A program made the translations under genes and the position numbers. Source: Pipra filicauda (lineage: Eukaryota; Chordata; Aves; Passeriformes; Pipridae). Taken from it: 64,000 nt of DNA. The notes under the pieces are model-generated. The model was not told the DNA's origin. It saw only the letters and a list, made by a program, of their open reading frames with translations, and ran no database searches. The stretch is from contig NW_024103729.1 of assembly GCF_003945595.2 (NCBI RefSeq), forward strand, positions 1,980,950-2,044,949. Direction: 5' to 3'. Positions 27,301-42,300 of the stretch are shown one piece after another. How positions within the stretch are numbered: position 1 is the stretch's first letter; each line of letters opens with the position of its first letter.

Positions 27301-30300
27301 ATTTTAGTACAGGGCATATTTAAGAAGTCTCATAATATTTATATGGCACTACTAGTGTTAAAAGATAATTTAGTTCTATTCATTTTCATTAAAGTATATA
27401 AGCACTGTCTGGCAATATAGAACTATATATCAATACCTATTTTGTAATCTGACAACAAGGAAGGAGCACTTCCCATGTATACCAAATGAATATTAACTTT
27501 GTTGCAGCAACTATTGCCTTTAATGTTATCCTCTAATAACAGGCAAGCAGCAAGCAAAACTTCAGTGAAAAATGCTGAAGCAGTTCTAATTAGGTACATC
27601 ATAATCTAGACACTGAGCACAGAACATCAGGAATCAAAACACCCACAAAATTGGTAAGAAAGACTAATCTTTAGTTTCTTCACCCCATCCTGTTTTCCAC
27701 TGGAGTTTTCCATTGCTGTGTTCATAATTATACAAGGATAAGAAAATACAGCTTTTTCTATGTTTACTCTGAAATCAGAGAATTATACTGCTACTGTAAG
27801 TTACTCACTTTCCATCACAAAGCCGCTTTTAAAATGCTTTTATTTCAGATTTTGAGAAAATTTAAATTAGTAAAAATCAATGAGGAAACTCACCATGTTA
27901 CTTTCTACATTATCCCCTTCTTTTAATTTGATGGGATCTATCTCACAGGGCTTAGGAGACTCACAGATCTGAAACAAACAAACAAAACTACAGGAGTTCA
28001 ACTTCTCAGACAGAAAGTACAGAAATGCACCTACTTAAAACCAAATTCTGTCCTAGGTTTAGGAAAACTCTAAATAGGGCCTAACTATCCACAGCAGCAT
28101 GTAATGATCATCCTCACTTTTGTTTGTGTCTTTTTAATGGATCAATTACATAAAGCATCACGTGGGCAAATTCTGCAATGTGTTGGAGGCTGGAACAACT
28201 GTCATTGACTGTTTATTTTGAAGCATTTGGAACATAAATAACAAAAAGCAGCTCCTCCCTCTAAACTTAACCCATTTATTGCTCAATTTAATTTTCCTCC
28301 AGAATTCCCTCACTTGAGTGATTCCTACCATAGACAGAGCTCTAAGCAGAATGCCTAACAAAAACACAGGATACCCCCGAGGGCTGAGTGTCCTGAAAAA
28401 AGTTTTGGTAGGATAACCTACCTCATCAATAACAGGTTTCAAAGTAACCTTCAGGTAGTGCTTCCCCACTATTTTCATCATTTCATCTACACACCGAGTT
28501 GCCAATGAGTTGCCTCTGAAGATTGTGTTTGCTTCTCTGTAAAGAAAAGAATTGATTTTACTTGAGTAGGGAAAACATAAGTTCGGCTACAAAATTCAAT
28601 TAATACTTTATCTTGCTATTACATAATATTTTTAAAAATATTTTTTATGTATTTCAGTCACAAATTCCAGAATCTAGATACTGAGCTTGCAATGGCAGGA
28701 ACAGAAAGAGAATAAACAAGAATGTTATTACAGCTATTACCAAAGCCAGAAATGTAAATAAAACCATAAGAAAAATCCTGACGTTTTAGACAATGGAAGT
28801 CACAGTGCAGTTTGGAATGTGAGCAAGTACAATCAGAGAAAACTCCAAAATAATCAAAGTTGTACCTCACTAATACACAATTCCTCCTCCAGCAGTCATG
28901 GTGAAAAAAAAAAATCTTAGAGATACAACACTGCTCCACTACACCAATAAACTCAGACACTTAAACCAAAACATATTTAATCCAGAGTTATGCTTTTTAC
29001 TCATTATAGCTGTTGAAGAAAACGGTGAGCCAGCTGTGCAAAGTGTATCTTTCTAATCTGAAGGATTTAGTTTTAAGCTTTCTTTGTTACAGTTCAGTTA
29101 CAATGGAATGTGTGTACTAAAATGCAGTTTAGAAAATTATTTTCTGTGAGTCACTTCCTTCTACAGAGTTAAGCTGCCTCACCTTATTTAAATCAAGAGT
29201 AAGCCAGCCTTGAAATGAACTGTCCTGTGCTGACAGAATCCCTTCCACACCTGGCCATGAGCTGGCACCTCAGTGGCTACTACTCAGGTCTTCTTCATTT
29301 CTCTTAACCACAGAACTGCAAATTCACAGCCCATACACCACTACTTGGAAAAACTCCTGTGCTTGCTACTTTCAAGGCACACAGGACATGTTCTTAATTA
29401 CAAGGAATTTTTGCAGAAAAACAGTAGCTCTCATCTAAGTCACATATTAAAGGAAGCAGGATAAGATTCTTAGCAATATAAAAAATGTTCCATTTAATTA
29501 GTTCCATCTAAGTTTGTAAGTTCCAATCCAACGGCCAGTAAAATTTGAAGAGTGGCTAAATTAAGCCATTTTAAAATAAAAACTATATGCTCTTAGACAA
29601 AATTTTACCGAATTGCACACAACCATTAAGTCTGACTCCCAACTTCAAAGTGATTTTAATGGATGTTTTTATAAAGTAGCATTAAAAGACGGATGTGTTT
29701 AGTCAGTTTTACGTAGTGAGAGAAAGAAATCAACACGCTTACTTATTCACGTGGTGTCATGAAGCCCTTTGAAGAAAAATTTTAGAAGGCATGAAATCAA
29801 TAAACATGAAATACATACTGGGTGTCCTTCAGATCCAGTTCTGCCACTGCAGCAACAAATGGAACCAGCTTATGGTGGTGTAGCAACAGTCGTACAAGGG
29901 GCAGAACAGCATCGTACTTGTCTCGACAAACTTCACTCAGGATGTAGGCAGCAGATGCAGAAATGGGCTGTGAGAAAGCAGAACATGAAATCATGAGTGA
30001 AGCAGTTAAATATTTTTGTGTATTTGACAAAGAACAGATCAGATCTAACATGACTATGGACATAGTTTCTTAACAGAAAGTTTCAACATTTGCTGTATAA
30101 CATGGCAATTAAAAGCTTCCGTTCTACAGAATTACTTAATTGAAAATTGATATTATCTACTCTATAATTGACATTTAAGAATGGAATTCAGCAGGTACTC
30201 ATCCTTCTCATTCTCCCTAAAGGGTTAGAGTATGGCTTTGTCCCAAATCCAAGTAAGAGGCAGGAAGCAATTGCTTTACTATAATGTCATGTATCTTTAT

Positions 30301-33300
30301 AGGACTTTTAAAACTATAATCAGGGGATATTAAAAGTTCCCACACTTCTAAAGTGTCTGTCGCCACTGTGCAGTTGGGAGTTTCAATACAAAAACTAAAT
30401 TATTTCATTTAAGTAGAAAAGACAGCTGCTGACTGCCACTGCCTACATACTCAGCTATTCCTGAATTCCAGAGAAGCAGTATTTGAATACGGGCCAGCAA
30501 AAACTTCAGTCACATCTGCCTCCTCTTTATCTTTCTTCTCCTCTGCCAGTATTTCACAAACATTGACGTGATGAAAAGCTATAAAAGACCTAAGAACATC
30601 AAGCCTGGTTACTATAATTTGATTCCTGTCCCAATGTTATGCAAACCATCTACCACAGTTCCCTCTTTGTCACCGTGTCCATGTGGAGAAATCCAGTCAC
30701 GCTGATTAACGTGCTAGGGAAGGCAGAAGCAATTCAGAAGTAGAATTAGAAACCAATTCTGAAGCAGACCATTTTTTTTAATTATCTGCCTCTTCAGTGC
30801 CAATAATGGATCAATGTCCCTTGAAAACCTCTAAATCCAGGAAGCCAACAGCAGCCAGTGGAAAAACACAACATTGAAAAGAGCAACTAACAAAAGTATT
30901 TTATCTCCTCCAGTCACATAGCACAGGTTATTTCACTGTCTCTGCCAGTTCTTCTAAAATAAGAAGAAAATCCTGGTACTTTGCAGAAGTAAAAGCTCTA
31001 GAAGCTTCTCATCTGGGTGTGACAAAAGTAATTACCTCAAAGGAACAAACCCAATTATCTAGATACAAGTAATTCATACTGTCTCACACAGGACTACGCA
31101 ATTCATTTTAAGTTTTCATTTTAAAGAAATTTTCAAAAAAGTACCTGAACATCTGAAGATTTTAGCAGCAAGTTCCTCAGGGAAGTGTAGTATTCAGATG
31201 GAAGTACACAGTCTTCAGTGTAACAGATATTTAATCTAAGTGATCCCAAATCATCAGTTTTAGAAGACTTGTTTCCATTTTCTTTGGGTTGAAGTAAGTA
31301 CCTGTAAGCAACAGGGTAATTCTAAAATATTAGATTCCCATTTAATTCATTTGACTAATTCTACAATAAAGTAAAGTATAGCAATTATTTTAGTATACAT
31401 ACACTAAGTCTGAAAACTGGCTAAAAAATGCCAGTGCCTCAACCTTGAGACACAAAAGAAAGCAATGAGCAGCACTTAATACATCTTTAGCACATAATGA
31501 AACATATTTATTTTCCCCTATCTTTCCAAACAGGAAAATAGGGTATACTTTTTTTAGGCTACCTGGAATAGCAGGAATAGTTTGAAATTACACTGGACAT
31601 CTCATTTCACATCTAAGTTAAATTTAGGGTGTTGGACACTGCAGATGAAACAGCTAGGGTGAAGAATTTAAATGGTCTAGTGTGAAACCAGTAAAAATAC
31701 ATAATATTAGCAGGCTGCATTCTTGAGAAACAGGATAAAGGAAAAAAGTGGGTGTTTTTCTGTTCTTAATACAAAACACACTAAACAATTCTTCACTGGT
31801 TTTTGCTGTAGTTCCACTATGTTCCAGCAGGAGGTGCAGCCCTACAAAAATTTAAACAGTTTTTAAGTAGTGTCACAGTACAGCTTCAACATTCATCCCA
31901 ACAAACTGAAATCCTGTCTTCAAATATTCTTTTACAATCATGTATATTTTTGCTTCTACAATCCAGAGATCAGACTTCTTTTTTTTCATAATCAGATGCA
32001 GTGCCCATGAAGGCATGCTAATATAAAGTAAAACTGATTTATCAGAAGAACCTCTACTTAACAGCATGACTCTTAGGCTTATCTTCCCAATATTTAGTAG
32101 TAGTGCTAATGCTTTATGTGCTGTACTTCAGTCTCATTTAAAAACATATTATGCAAATTAGTAAGAGTATAAAAAATCAGTTATTTTTAATCACAGAACT
32201 GTTTTTGCTAAGCAGATCATAATTGGATATGGGGATGTTCAATGTAAGGTATTCCTATAAAGCATATTAGCAGACCCAAACCACTCTATTTACCAATCCT
32301 TCAAGTGAACTAGATATGAGTCAGGTCAATCCAAAAAGCTACACAAACACAATACACTGGTAATGAGCCCATGTTGATTAATCTCTCTCTTAGCAGGTTG
32401 TTAACAGAGGCATGTCATTATGTTAATATGGTCATACAGCTGTTGATCAGAGCACTGGCAGAACAAGTCTGTGTCTGCAACACACTGTGTAAAAACCAGA
32501 AACTACCAACACAAACATTTATTATGTTTAGGATCACAGCCAAACACTAAGAGTCCGAGTTTAACTTTGACACATCCAAAACACTTGGGGCCTGAGGTGG
32601 GTACATGGAGCACAGCCAAGATTTGTGTTACACTTAATTTCTATTTATCCACTTCCTTCCTATGCATTTTCTATGTGTGCACACAAGGGCTTCCTCCATG
32701 CTTTTTTCTGGAGTGAAAGGTTCACTAAAAGCAGAATATTCTACACACTTTGAGGCACTCAAATTCTTACACTTATCATTTCCTGCTGCTGAGCATTAGG
32801 GTTAGAGATGGGTTCCTGCTTGCAAGAATGTCAGAAAGGAGGTTGCTGCTATGTTACAAGCTGAAGTCCTTCTTTCCTGAATTCCCTTCATACCTTACCC
32901 TTCCAGCTTCTGTGCCTGCTCCCCCGAAATGACGTTGGGTCGGTTCCAGAAGATACTTCCAGAACCTCCCCAAGGAAGAAAAAAAGCCATACTTAAGGAC
33001 TAAATAAACTCTTCATCAGTCATTCTGGAAGTCCAACATAGAAATTTAATTATAAGTGATGCAATTCTGAGAAACTCCCGGTTTGCTGATTAGGCTGAAA
33101 AATATGCACATCCTGCAAGCAGACTGAAAGACACGCTCAGTGTTCCCCCTCTGTACCTGCCCCTCAAACACACCAACTATTCTGTGACCTTAGGCAGATG
33201 GGGGGGAGAAGAGCCAAATGTACCCTCTGGCAAGGTTAATTTATTGAGCAGGGAAACTCTAAAAACATGTCTTACCCTGACTACAACAGGAAGACATAGT

Positions 33301-36300
33301 TTAATGAATAGGTAGAATAAAGCATATCCTTTGCAAGGGAAAACGTGCAAGACAAGCAAATTCACTTCTGAACTACCATTTCTCACCATGCTTGAAAGGA
33401 ATCATTTCTTAACACCTTCACAGGAACTTTAATTTCTCCTAGAAAGACGTCTTGTACCAGATTCCCATTATTCCACAGGTCAACCCTGAAAATAAGAACA
33501 TTGTTTGATTTTTTTTTTCCCCCAGAGAGAAATAAGTTAACAATAACTGCCTTACAGCACTAATCCACACGCATGCAGGCAGCAAATGTTAGAAATCTCA
33601 CTCCATTCTAAATAAATCAAGAAGAATCAAACAAGTGGCTTTTATTAACCCATAAAGAACAGATAAAGAAACAAACAGTGAAAGTTAGACTTGCAGACCT
33701 TGCATCAGTCAATAAAAGTGATATTGGCAATATGTATGGGTTCTGAGCAGCCTCCACCCCCAAAACTGTGCACATTTCTTCTGAGGTAATTCAAGTGAAC
33801 TTTTTAGCCAAATATTTACATCTCTGTCTAACTGCTAGAATCTGGCACACTGCAATGCCACACCAACACATGCGCTTGTTTTTCCAAGCAGCAGCTCATA
33901 TGCTTACAACCTCAAAAGGAACCAGACTCCAGACATGCACCTTGGGTTTGTTCTATTACTTCTTACCTCTCTGACATTTCTGACAGACAGCAGTTGTTAA
34001 GAACAAAAACAAAAACAAAAACAAAAACAAAAGACAACTAGATTTGTTGGGGCATGACTAATTTTTCTAAATATATTTTTATCTACAAAGAAAGATACAT
34101 TTCTAATTAATGACGCTAATAGTTAAAAATGCACATATCAAGATAGTTCTATAATGGCTATTAAAATTTTTCTACAAGTCTGATCAGTAATTCTCCGGAG
34201 CTACTCTAAGATAAAACATATTTATTGTCTTGATGATAAAATACTATGATTTTTTAATGATTCTATGAAATCACTTTCTAATCCACATAACTTACCTGAC
34301 TTCTAGTTTCTCAATATCTTCTTCTTCCACCTGAAACTGGGACTTTTTGGTGTAACTGCTGGATCTGGTTACCTGCAAGTAAATTCCTCCTATTAACACA
34401 CTTTTTACTGTCGTATTATAAATGTCAAAAATCAAGGAAGACCCTGCCTCTAACACAGATAAATAATTACTGTTCCTTCTAAAAAGGAGAAAGGTCTATT
34501 GACCAAACTGCCTTTTGCCAGAAAGCAGGTGAAAAAAAACAAGTAGTATGACATGACATGGGCAAAAATTTCTTTGGTTTTAGCATAAGCCCCAAGAAAG
34601 CATTGAAGTTTGTTCTGAAAGGTTTAAAGAAACAACAAATAAGAAGTCCACTCTTCTTGCCCTAGTTATAACACACTGACTGCATTCTCAATTTAATTCC
34701 AATAAATCATAAGTCATAAAGTTATCAGAGTGGTTTGGATCACATTTTTATCCTAATACCTTACTCCCTAAGAAATGACACTCAGTATCTTGAGCAGGTA
34801 ACTGAGACACCATAGTTAATACTCTATACAAAATACAGTAAATTATAATACATTTGAGGCACATGTAACAGTTGTACTCCTTCCAGCTCTCAGTATAGCA
34901 TGCTTAAATGAAAATACGGTTATTACCACCAAGACAAATCACATGAAAATTTAAACTCATAATTTATTGTGGGATAACTGCTATAAAATTAAATCAACTC
35001 CTAAATAATGACAATGTTAACTTTTTTTAAAATAAGATAAAACTTTTTTGGCTATAATCACTACATTACTTTATTAAAGATATAAGTTGTTTGGATTGTT
35101 TAACTCAATCTTCCTGAAAATATTTAACTAGAATTCCACAGGATAAATTAAAGCTGTCTCAGAACTACTCATGGCAACAGATGGCAACAGGTAATTCAAG
35201 ATAACAAATTACCTTCACACATGTGCTTGTGAGGAAGTAATTTTTCACAGAGCAATTGAAGGGCAATGCTATTGTCTGGCAGACAGAAATTTAAGTATGT
35301 CATGCTCTTATATTTGAGAGGCCAGTAAAAGCTCTTCACTGAGGAGGGCTTTCTGTGTTAGGTACTGTCATGCAGCTTGCTTAAAAATATTTGAGGGATT
35401 GCATAAAATAGATAGACAGGCAGAACACCACACAAAAAGTTACCTCAAAATAAAATGTTTCGTTAAACTGCGGATTGCTTGTTTTCTTCTTTACTTTGGT
35501 CTTCTTTTGGTCATTCCTGTTCCAATATGGTAAAATTTTTACCATAGACAACTTAAACACACAATTATAAAGACATTCTATTGTCAAGAAGGACCTATTC
35601 ATTTAAGTTAGAACATTTTTTGTTATTTTTTAGAAATAGAGGAAAATCTTAAAATATAATTAATTCACAATATAGTTTGAAGAGCTAAAATTTTAAATAC
35701 TGTATCTAGTTAATTATGCATCTATCCAGCTCAAAGTTTGTATTTAATTTCACAAACAAGTAAAACTTACACACATCAATTAAAATATACCAACAATTTC
35801 TAGTGCATTTAAAATTTAAATTTCTTTACCACTGCCTGCAGTTTACAAGCTTTTCTTCATCTTGTTCAACTGCAATTTCTGTTTTTCCCACCCTCTTCTG
35901 TTGGGGAAATACCCACTACTTCTTTACAGATAAAGGCCTACACCCAACACTGAAGGTTTTCTTTGAAAGCAATCACTGCCAGTGTTAGATACTGAGCAGT
36001 ACAGGGTCAAACAAAACAACTGCTCTCCACTTCCTTGTGTGTTGGTTTTGGTTTTTTTAATTTTACAAGGTTTATAAAAGAATACAGGGGTTTTTTATTT
36101 AGCAAAGGCCTGTGATAGTATAAAAAGCCTTTTTAAAAGAAACACAAATATAAAATGTGGGGGAAAAACAGATAAGGGAGAAGAATGTATCAACTACCTG
36201 TTTTCAGGCATTGGCCATATAAATATTCCAGTCATGGTACATGAGTCACACATGCATGAGATTGGAAAATCTTAACCAGGAATTTCTGTCAGATTTGCAC

Positions 36301-39300
36301 ATATATTCCCATACCAACAGGCCAAATATTTTGTGGGACCAGCGTTCTCCCACTTCCATCCCTATCACAGGACTCAAACAACAATATATGTCAATTTGCC
36401 TTCTCTGGCAATGAGCCTCAGGCTTCCCCTAGGGATAATGGTCAAATCTCCCCAGTCCTCTCAAGAAAAATCCAACCAACCAAACCAGAACAAAAGACTC
36501 TATCAAAAAGAACCCCAAGTCAAACCTTAAAAAATGTGATCATGTATTACCAAGGAAGAAAAAAAGCCCCATGCAGGGCTTACTCAGGGACAACCCTTCC
36601 ACAGTCTTTAAAAGAACCAAGTTGCCTGTAAGACATTCTGGTGTTATGCTCACACAATGGCAACTCCTCAGCACTGGAGAGGGGAGAGGGACTTCAGCTT
36701 CATGTTGCAAGAAAAGAAGCAACTGAAACTTAGCTTGTTTATAGGGCAGGGACTTGCAGATAGTGAATGTGTGGGATGTGGGATTTTTCTTAAATGAAAA
36801 ACCCCAACACTGATTCAGGATTACTGATCCAAAACAAGGAGACATTTAAACTCTGGGGCCTTTGAATGTAGCGTCCTGCAGGTGTTCCAGAACCTCGACT
36901 CTCTTGCTTCCCCCCAGCTGCTAAATATTTGCTGGAAAGAAACTCACACATTAAGAAAAACAAGGAAGAGAGGAAGGTAAGCAATTAACTGTGTCATCCC
37001 ATACGGGAATTTTACAAAAATTAACAGGAAGAACAGTGCAGAAATCAAGAAATCTAAGAAAGAACTGAGTGATAACTGGTTCTTGACTAGTGCAGGCCAA
37101 TCAGACAGACCAAACACCACCCCAGCCCTGAGATTACGGTGGGGAATGCGAAAGAACAGTATCGATGGAAGGTGTGACGTACGCATGAAAGCATTTTAAG
37201 ATTTCTCTGTTTTAAAGATTTTGCTCAAAACCTGTGACCTTCTTTTGCAATTCAAAATCACAGCATTTTAGATTTATTAGTTCTACACTAAAATGTTACC
37301 TGGAAGGCCCCACAAGAGAGACTGTTGCATAAGGGTCACAGTTCTGTCCGTTTATAAGAGGCAAACCATGGCACTCCTTTATGCTACAAGGAAAAGGCAA
37401 ACAATAGATCAGTGAAGCAATATATTTGGCTTAAAAAAGTAAAACCCAAACAACCCTTTCTTTTAAAACTTTTTTTAAGTGCTGCCTTTTTACACACTGA
37501 TATATACATTGATCCAACATGATGTATGTACCTGAAGCAGATCATAACTACAGCTCTCTGGATGGTAAATCAAAGTAATATTCAAGTGTATAGTCAAACT
37601 TAGGGGGTTCTGTGAGACCAAAAGTCTTGGAACTGCTTTGATAAAAGACATTCCAGTATCACACATGCATGACAAAATCCTAAGTAAAATGAACTGCTAT
37701 ATTAAGAGAAATTGTAGACTTCATTAACTCTTAAATTTGATTTCTCAAGGCCCACAAGAAGCTATCTGGCCTCATCCAATGGCAGCAACTACATCTGGAA
37801 GGTATTAAAATGGATTCAAATATTTTGTTTTGGACAAACTACATTCTGAATTATGCTGAGAAATGCAAAGTCATACCCTGAAATATTATTTAAAATTAAG
37901 CATCCAAAACTATTAGCTTGTAGTTCTAGCTCTACCTTTGAAATAGTGCTTAAGGTTTATTTTCAATTTCTTTTCACAATAGCCCATGTTCAGGGTTAAA
38001 TGGTCCTTTTAAAAATAGAGTTTTCTTCCATAATTCATACAGTAAGTGGTAAGGTGGTATTTAACAGGTACACAGGCACACTGTTCACCACTCTCAATGG
38101 TTGGTAACTGATGCTCATGGGGAGAGAAACACCTTTTCCAGACCTTTTCTGAAGACTTGCAACCTTTTTGAATCACCACAGCAGCAACACAGAACTGTGA
38201 CAGCAAGCTGCCTAACCTTCAGATGCTGCCCACATATGAGCATTAACTAAAAACAGCTGGAACAACAAAAGCAAAGCACAAGAGGTAAACTCATAGCAGA
38301 AACCAGACTTAGAGCAAAACGATGCTCTAATGTAACCACGTACACTGTAGCACTAATTTAGTAAGTCTGGAAACATTCAGTAGATTACAAAATTTCATAA
38401 ACAAAACACAAAGGAGATCTGAATCTTATATTCCTGCTCTCTTTTAAATAATCTATTTTAAAAAAACATATTTCAAGAATTTAACTAAATTAATGAAAGT
38501 AAGTTTCAGTTGTCATAATTTGCCAGTTTGAATAAAATTCAAAACCTAGGTAACTTAAAGAGAAAACAGACTTCTCTAAGTTCATATAAACAATTAAGTA
38601 CGTGTTCCAATGCTATAATGTGGGATCTACTTGTGCAGATCAAGTTAAAGTCACATAGCAGCAACAGTAGCTACACACACTGTTAAGTAAACGATTCTGT
38701 ACTGTAATGGTGCTGAAAGAGTAACAGGAGCTGCAAACTCAAACTCAAGTGGGGAAACAACAGACACTAACACTCCTGTGCTGACTCAAAACTCCACCCT
38801 CTTTGGAGTATGCACGATTATAAAACAGATGGTATTTTCCCCCCAAAAGTCCCTTTGTCTTAGCCAGTTCAGGGAACATTTAGTGCTGAACCACTGCACA
38901 ATCATTTGTTATTTTTCTTCCAGTTATCAAGCACGTGGCCTTCAGCATTTCAATAATTTTTGAATCACAATGAACCCTACAGTGATTTCAAACCCACCAT
39001 TTAAAAGGGTTCTTGAAACATCCAATTGTTTCATAAGCGTTAATTGATTCCTCCTCCAACACACATGAGGCACAGAAGAGTGGCGACCAAATTAAACTGT
39101 CTAGACTTTTCAGTCATTTGGGGGATCTAATCTGAGGCAGTTAGGACTTGAATCTTTCAGACTAATGGGCATTCTGTAGCACTGAACAGACTGTTTTGCA
39201 GCTCCTCGGGCTTTTCCCTTTGAGGTGAGAGCAACCGAGTGTGCCTGTAAATGAGCCTCAACTTGAATCTCATAGGGAATTCATAGCAGATGGATCAGTC

Positions 39301-42300
39301 AAACTTATCTGAAGAGAACTGAACTGTCTGAACAAGAACAACACTATTTTTCTTCTTACAGTCTGTGTCATGTTCACCAAGCTTCTGGGTTTCTCTAGCA
39401 AAAAGTCTGTTGGACTTTTGGTTACAGGTTGTTCTGTTCTCCCCAGGTCTTCTTACAGCTTGACCACAACATATGCAAACTGAAGAAAAGCTTGTTTGTG
39501 ATTTCTTGCAAGTTGAAAAACATTGTACTGACAACAACACAGCCTTGCAGCAGAACCAGAATCTCTGGATTCATCATACGGATCTGTCACTTTGAACTGA
39601 TTTCATGCTCCAGTCAGTCTCCCTGTGTGGGCAGCTCTGGCATTCCCTTTTCACCTCCTGCACAAGTCCCAGTTCTGTTGCCAGCAAGTGTGGTCTAGAC
39701 AGCCTATCCTGGGCCAACATCTCCCCTGACCATCAACTCCTAATATTCACAAATGTTTCTCTTTCACACCTATCAGGCTCAAGAATTTGTTCCTGATCTA
39801 TCTCACCTCCTCCCCTTCCATCTCTCACTCCAAGCTAGCCATCATACCCATCCCTTCACTCCAGGTCCTGCCTGGAGTCTGCTGCAGACGCAGTATCTGA
39901 CAGCACAGCTGAGTCAACTGAGCTGAACTGACCTGGTGTTTCTGTTTACCAACCTTACACAAAGCTGTTTAGGTTTTGAGCCAGCTGTCAGTTTGGCAAA
40001 CTGAGTTAACCTGATCATGTAGGAGCCCTCACAAGCTCCAAAGGCAGCACAAGGCAAGTAGCCAATAAGGGCAGGAAGCCATTAAATCAACTCAGCACCA
40101 CCAAACCGGATTGTTACTCCCTCGGGACTGAGTACACGAGATTGAATCATTACAGATACTTTCCATCTGCTAAACAAACAGCCTCCAGTAAACATGTTTA
40201 AAAATTCTGAAGATGTTTTAAGTGGCTCAATTAGAGTAGACTTAACAGTAATGGAAAAGTGCAACCTCGCTAAGTTTTCCAGCTAGCAAATTCCACCAGA
40301 ATACTGCCTTTCCTCACAGAATCAGTGCTTAGAACTGCTGCCTCCTTAAACAGGAAAACAACCATCAAGAAATCCCATCAAAGGCAACAATAATATGTCA
40401 AACACTTCGACCAATCAAAAAAACAAGTAACAGTAAATATATAATCCCATTCTGACAACATAATACAAACATTTTTAACACATGGTAAATATTTCAGCTT
40501 TGAAAAATCATTTCATCTACCTAGGCTGGTACAAGCAATTTTCATTCAAAAGGCATAAATGCATAGAGTTTGAAGAAGTAGACAGGAACTTAGAAGCATT
40601 CTATTTTATATTTTTAAGTACTGTATCTTTATGTAAAGTCTAGGAAACAGCTAACAGAAGGACTTTTGTTCTTTTCTCAAACTACGGATCAGTTCCAGTA
40701 CAGTGTAAGATGTGCTTCAATTTCCATCAATTCTTGCCTTACCTCTCAGCAGTTTGTTGTGCAAGAGGAGTTTCATACAGGAAATGAGAGCCTTTCAGAT
40801 ACAACTGGCATACATTCAGCTCATAAGATGAAAATAAGTCCTTAAAAAGACACAGCCCATAGTAAACTTCCTCAATGATTGAGGGACTCTTAACTCCATC
40901 ATTCAAATCAACTGAAGTTCTCCAAGGGCAAAAACTCACTAACTGCAACCATTAGGATACGTACACTTCAAAAAAAATTGTTAGGTTCCCTAGAACAACT
41001 TCATACGAGCAGATGAAGCATAAACTGTAACAAACTGACAGGTCAATTTAAGATAGCATGGTGTATAACTGATTTAGAAAAGTGCGTGCAAAGAAGTCAA
41101 AATCTAGTTGTAATAAACCATTTCTGGGCTATCAAGTATTCACACCGCAAACACATGAAACCTTCTCTCAGAGCTGAAGTGCTGCTAAACACAGAGAAGG
41201 CAAGTACTACCATCCAACTGCCTAATTTGGCAAGAAACTGTTTGAGTATCATCTATTTCAGCAGCAGCAAATGTGCAAACAATGGTCACGCAAACTTGTT
41301 TTTACAGACTCCCAGAACAAATACCTGCAAACGTATATCTCTGAAATGTGTTACTATACGTGCCATTGTGGTTTTGAAAAGAAGAGCCCACACTGAGTCA
41401 GCAGGTAATCTACTGCACCATCTTTTCCCCCTCCTCATTCACACATTAGAAAAGGAAACAATTAGTATAAGAGACAAAACAAGATTTTAATTCACAGTCT
41501 CTGATCTTAATCTCTATGGAACTTAACAGCAAGTTTGCAATTAATACAAAAATTATGTGTAGAATCAGGGTTTAGCCCATCTAAGTGATCTCTAAGACAG
41601 TCCTTCAACCAAAGGAAGATTAACTTTGCTTGTATGTCAAAAAAAGTGACTGGAATTAAGTTTTCAAATCAATCCTCATCATAAAACCCGTCTAGAAGAT
41701 CAGCAAAAAAGGCTTCTACCTCTTTAAACCGTGTTTACAGATTCAAAACAACAGGAATCCATCCCCTAGTCAGCTTCGGTTCTGCCACAAACAAAAAGGT
41801 GACAGGACTCCAGGTAATGCTCACAATCACAGCCCTTGAATTACTTGCTATTGTGTGTGTGCTGAACATGATCTTTAATCTCCCGTTATGAAAGCTGTAG
41901 CTATAATTTTTCACCTGAACTTCTGGACTCTCAGGGAACACACGGTGGAAATCCATTAGCAACTTACCTATGCACAGAAGCCAGCACAAGTATCTAGAAT
42001 TCTCTTATCCTACAAAGAAATTAACTGGTGAAGGTTCAAAAGTTTCCCATTCTCACTACATTGAGACACTATTAATTTGGATATGAAGTAAGACACCCAC
42101 AATTTTTTTCTTTCTTTAGCCAATACTTTTGCAGTTTAGGACAGATAAAGAAAAGTCAGGGACAGAAACATACGTATGTGCCCACTCCTTGTCTTTCTTT
42201 TACTCTATCCCAGCTCTGCTACTTCCTATCTTTCAGCTTTGTTATAGGAGTTACTAATCCAGTGTCTTCTCAGGGCCTGGTAACTAGTGAAACATAGCAA

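Larger units (their letters stand above)
25668..37299 (-). other. RASA2: RASA2 introns 6 to 14
   Basis: Introns 25668-27048, 27173-27893, 27969-28421, 28537-29818, 29968-31144, 31302-33386, 33486-34295, 34373-35443 and 35517-37299. AT-rich, GT-AG. The only clear repeat is the hexamer array at 34003-34032. No recognised gene on the plus strand. Confidence 0.7.

Noticed and set aside
34003..34032. Hexamer array as a CRISPR-like or functional repeat
   Set aside because: A simple ACAAAA microsatellite without spacers.
41086..41490. 134-codon plus-strand frame in RASA2 intron 5
   Set aside because: No recognisable domain, no promoter or splice context, antisense to the gene; length is within chance for 64 kb.
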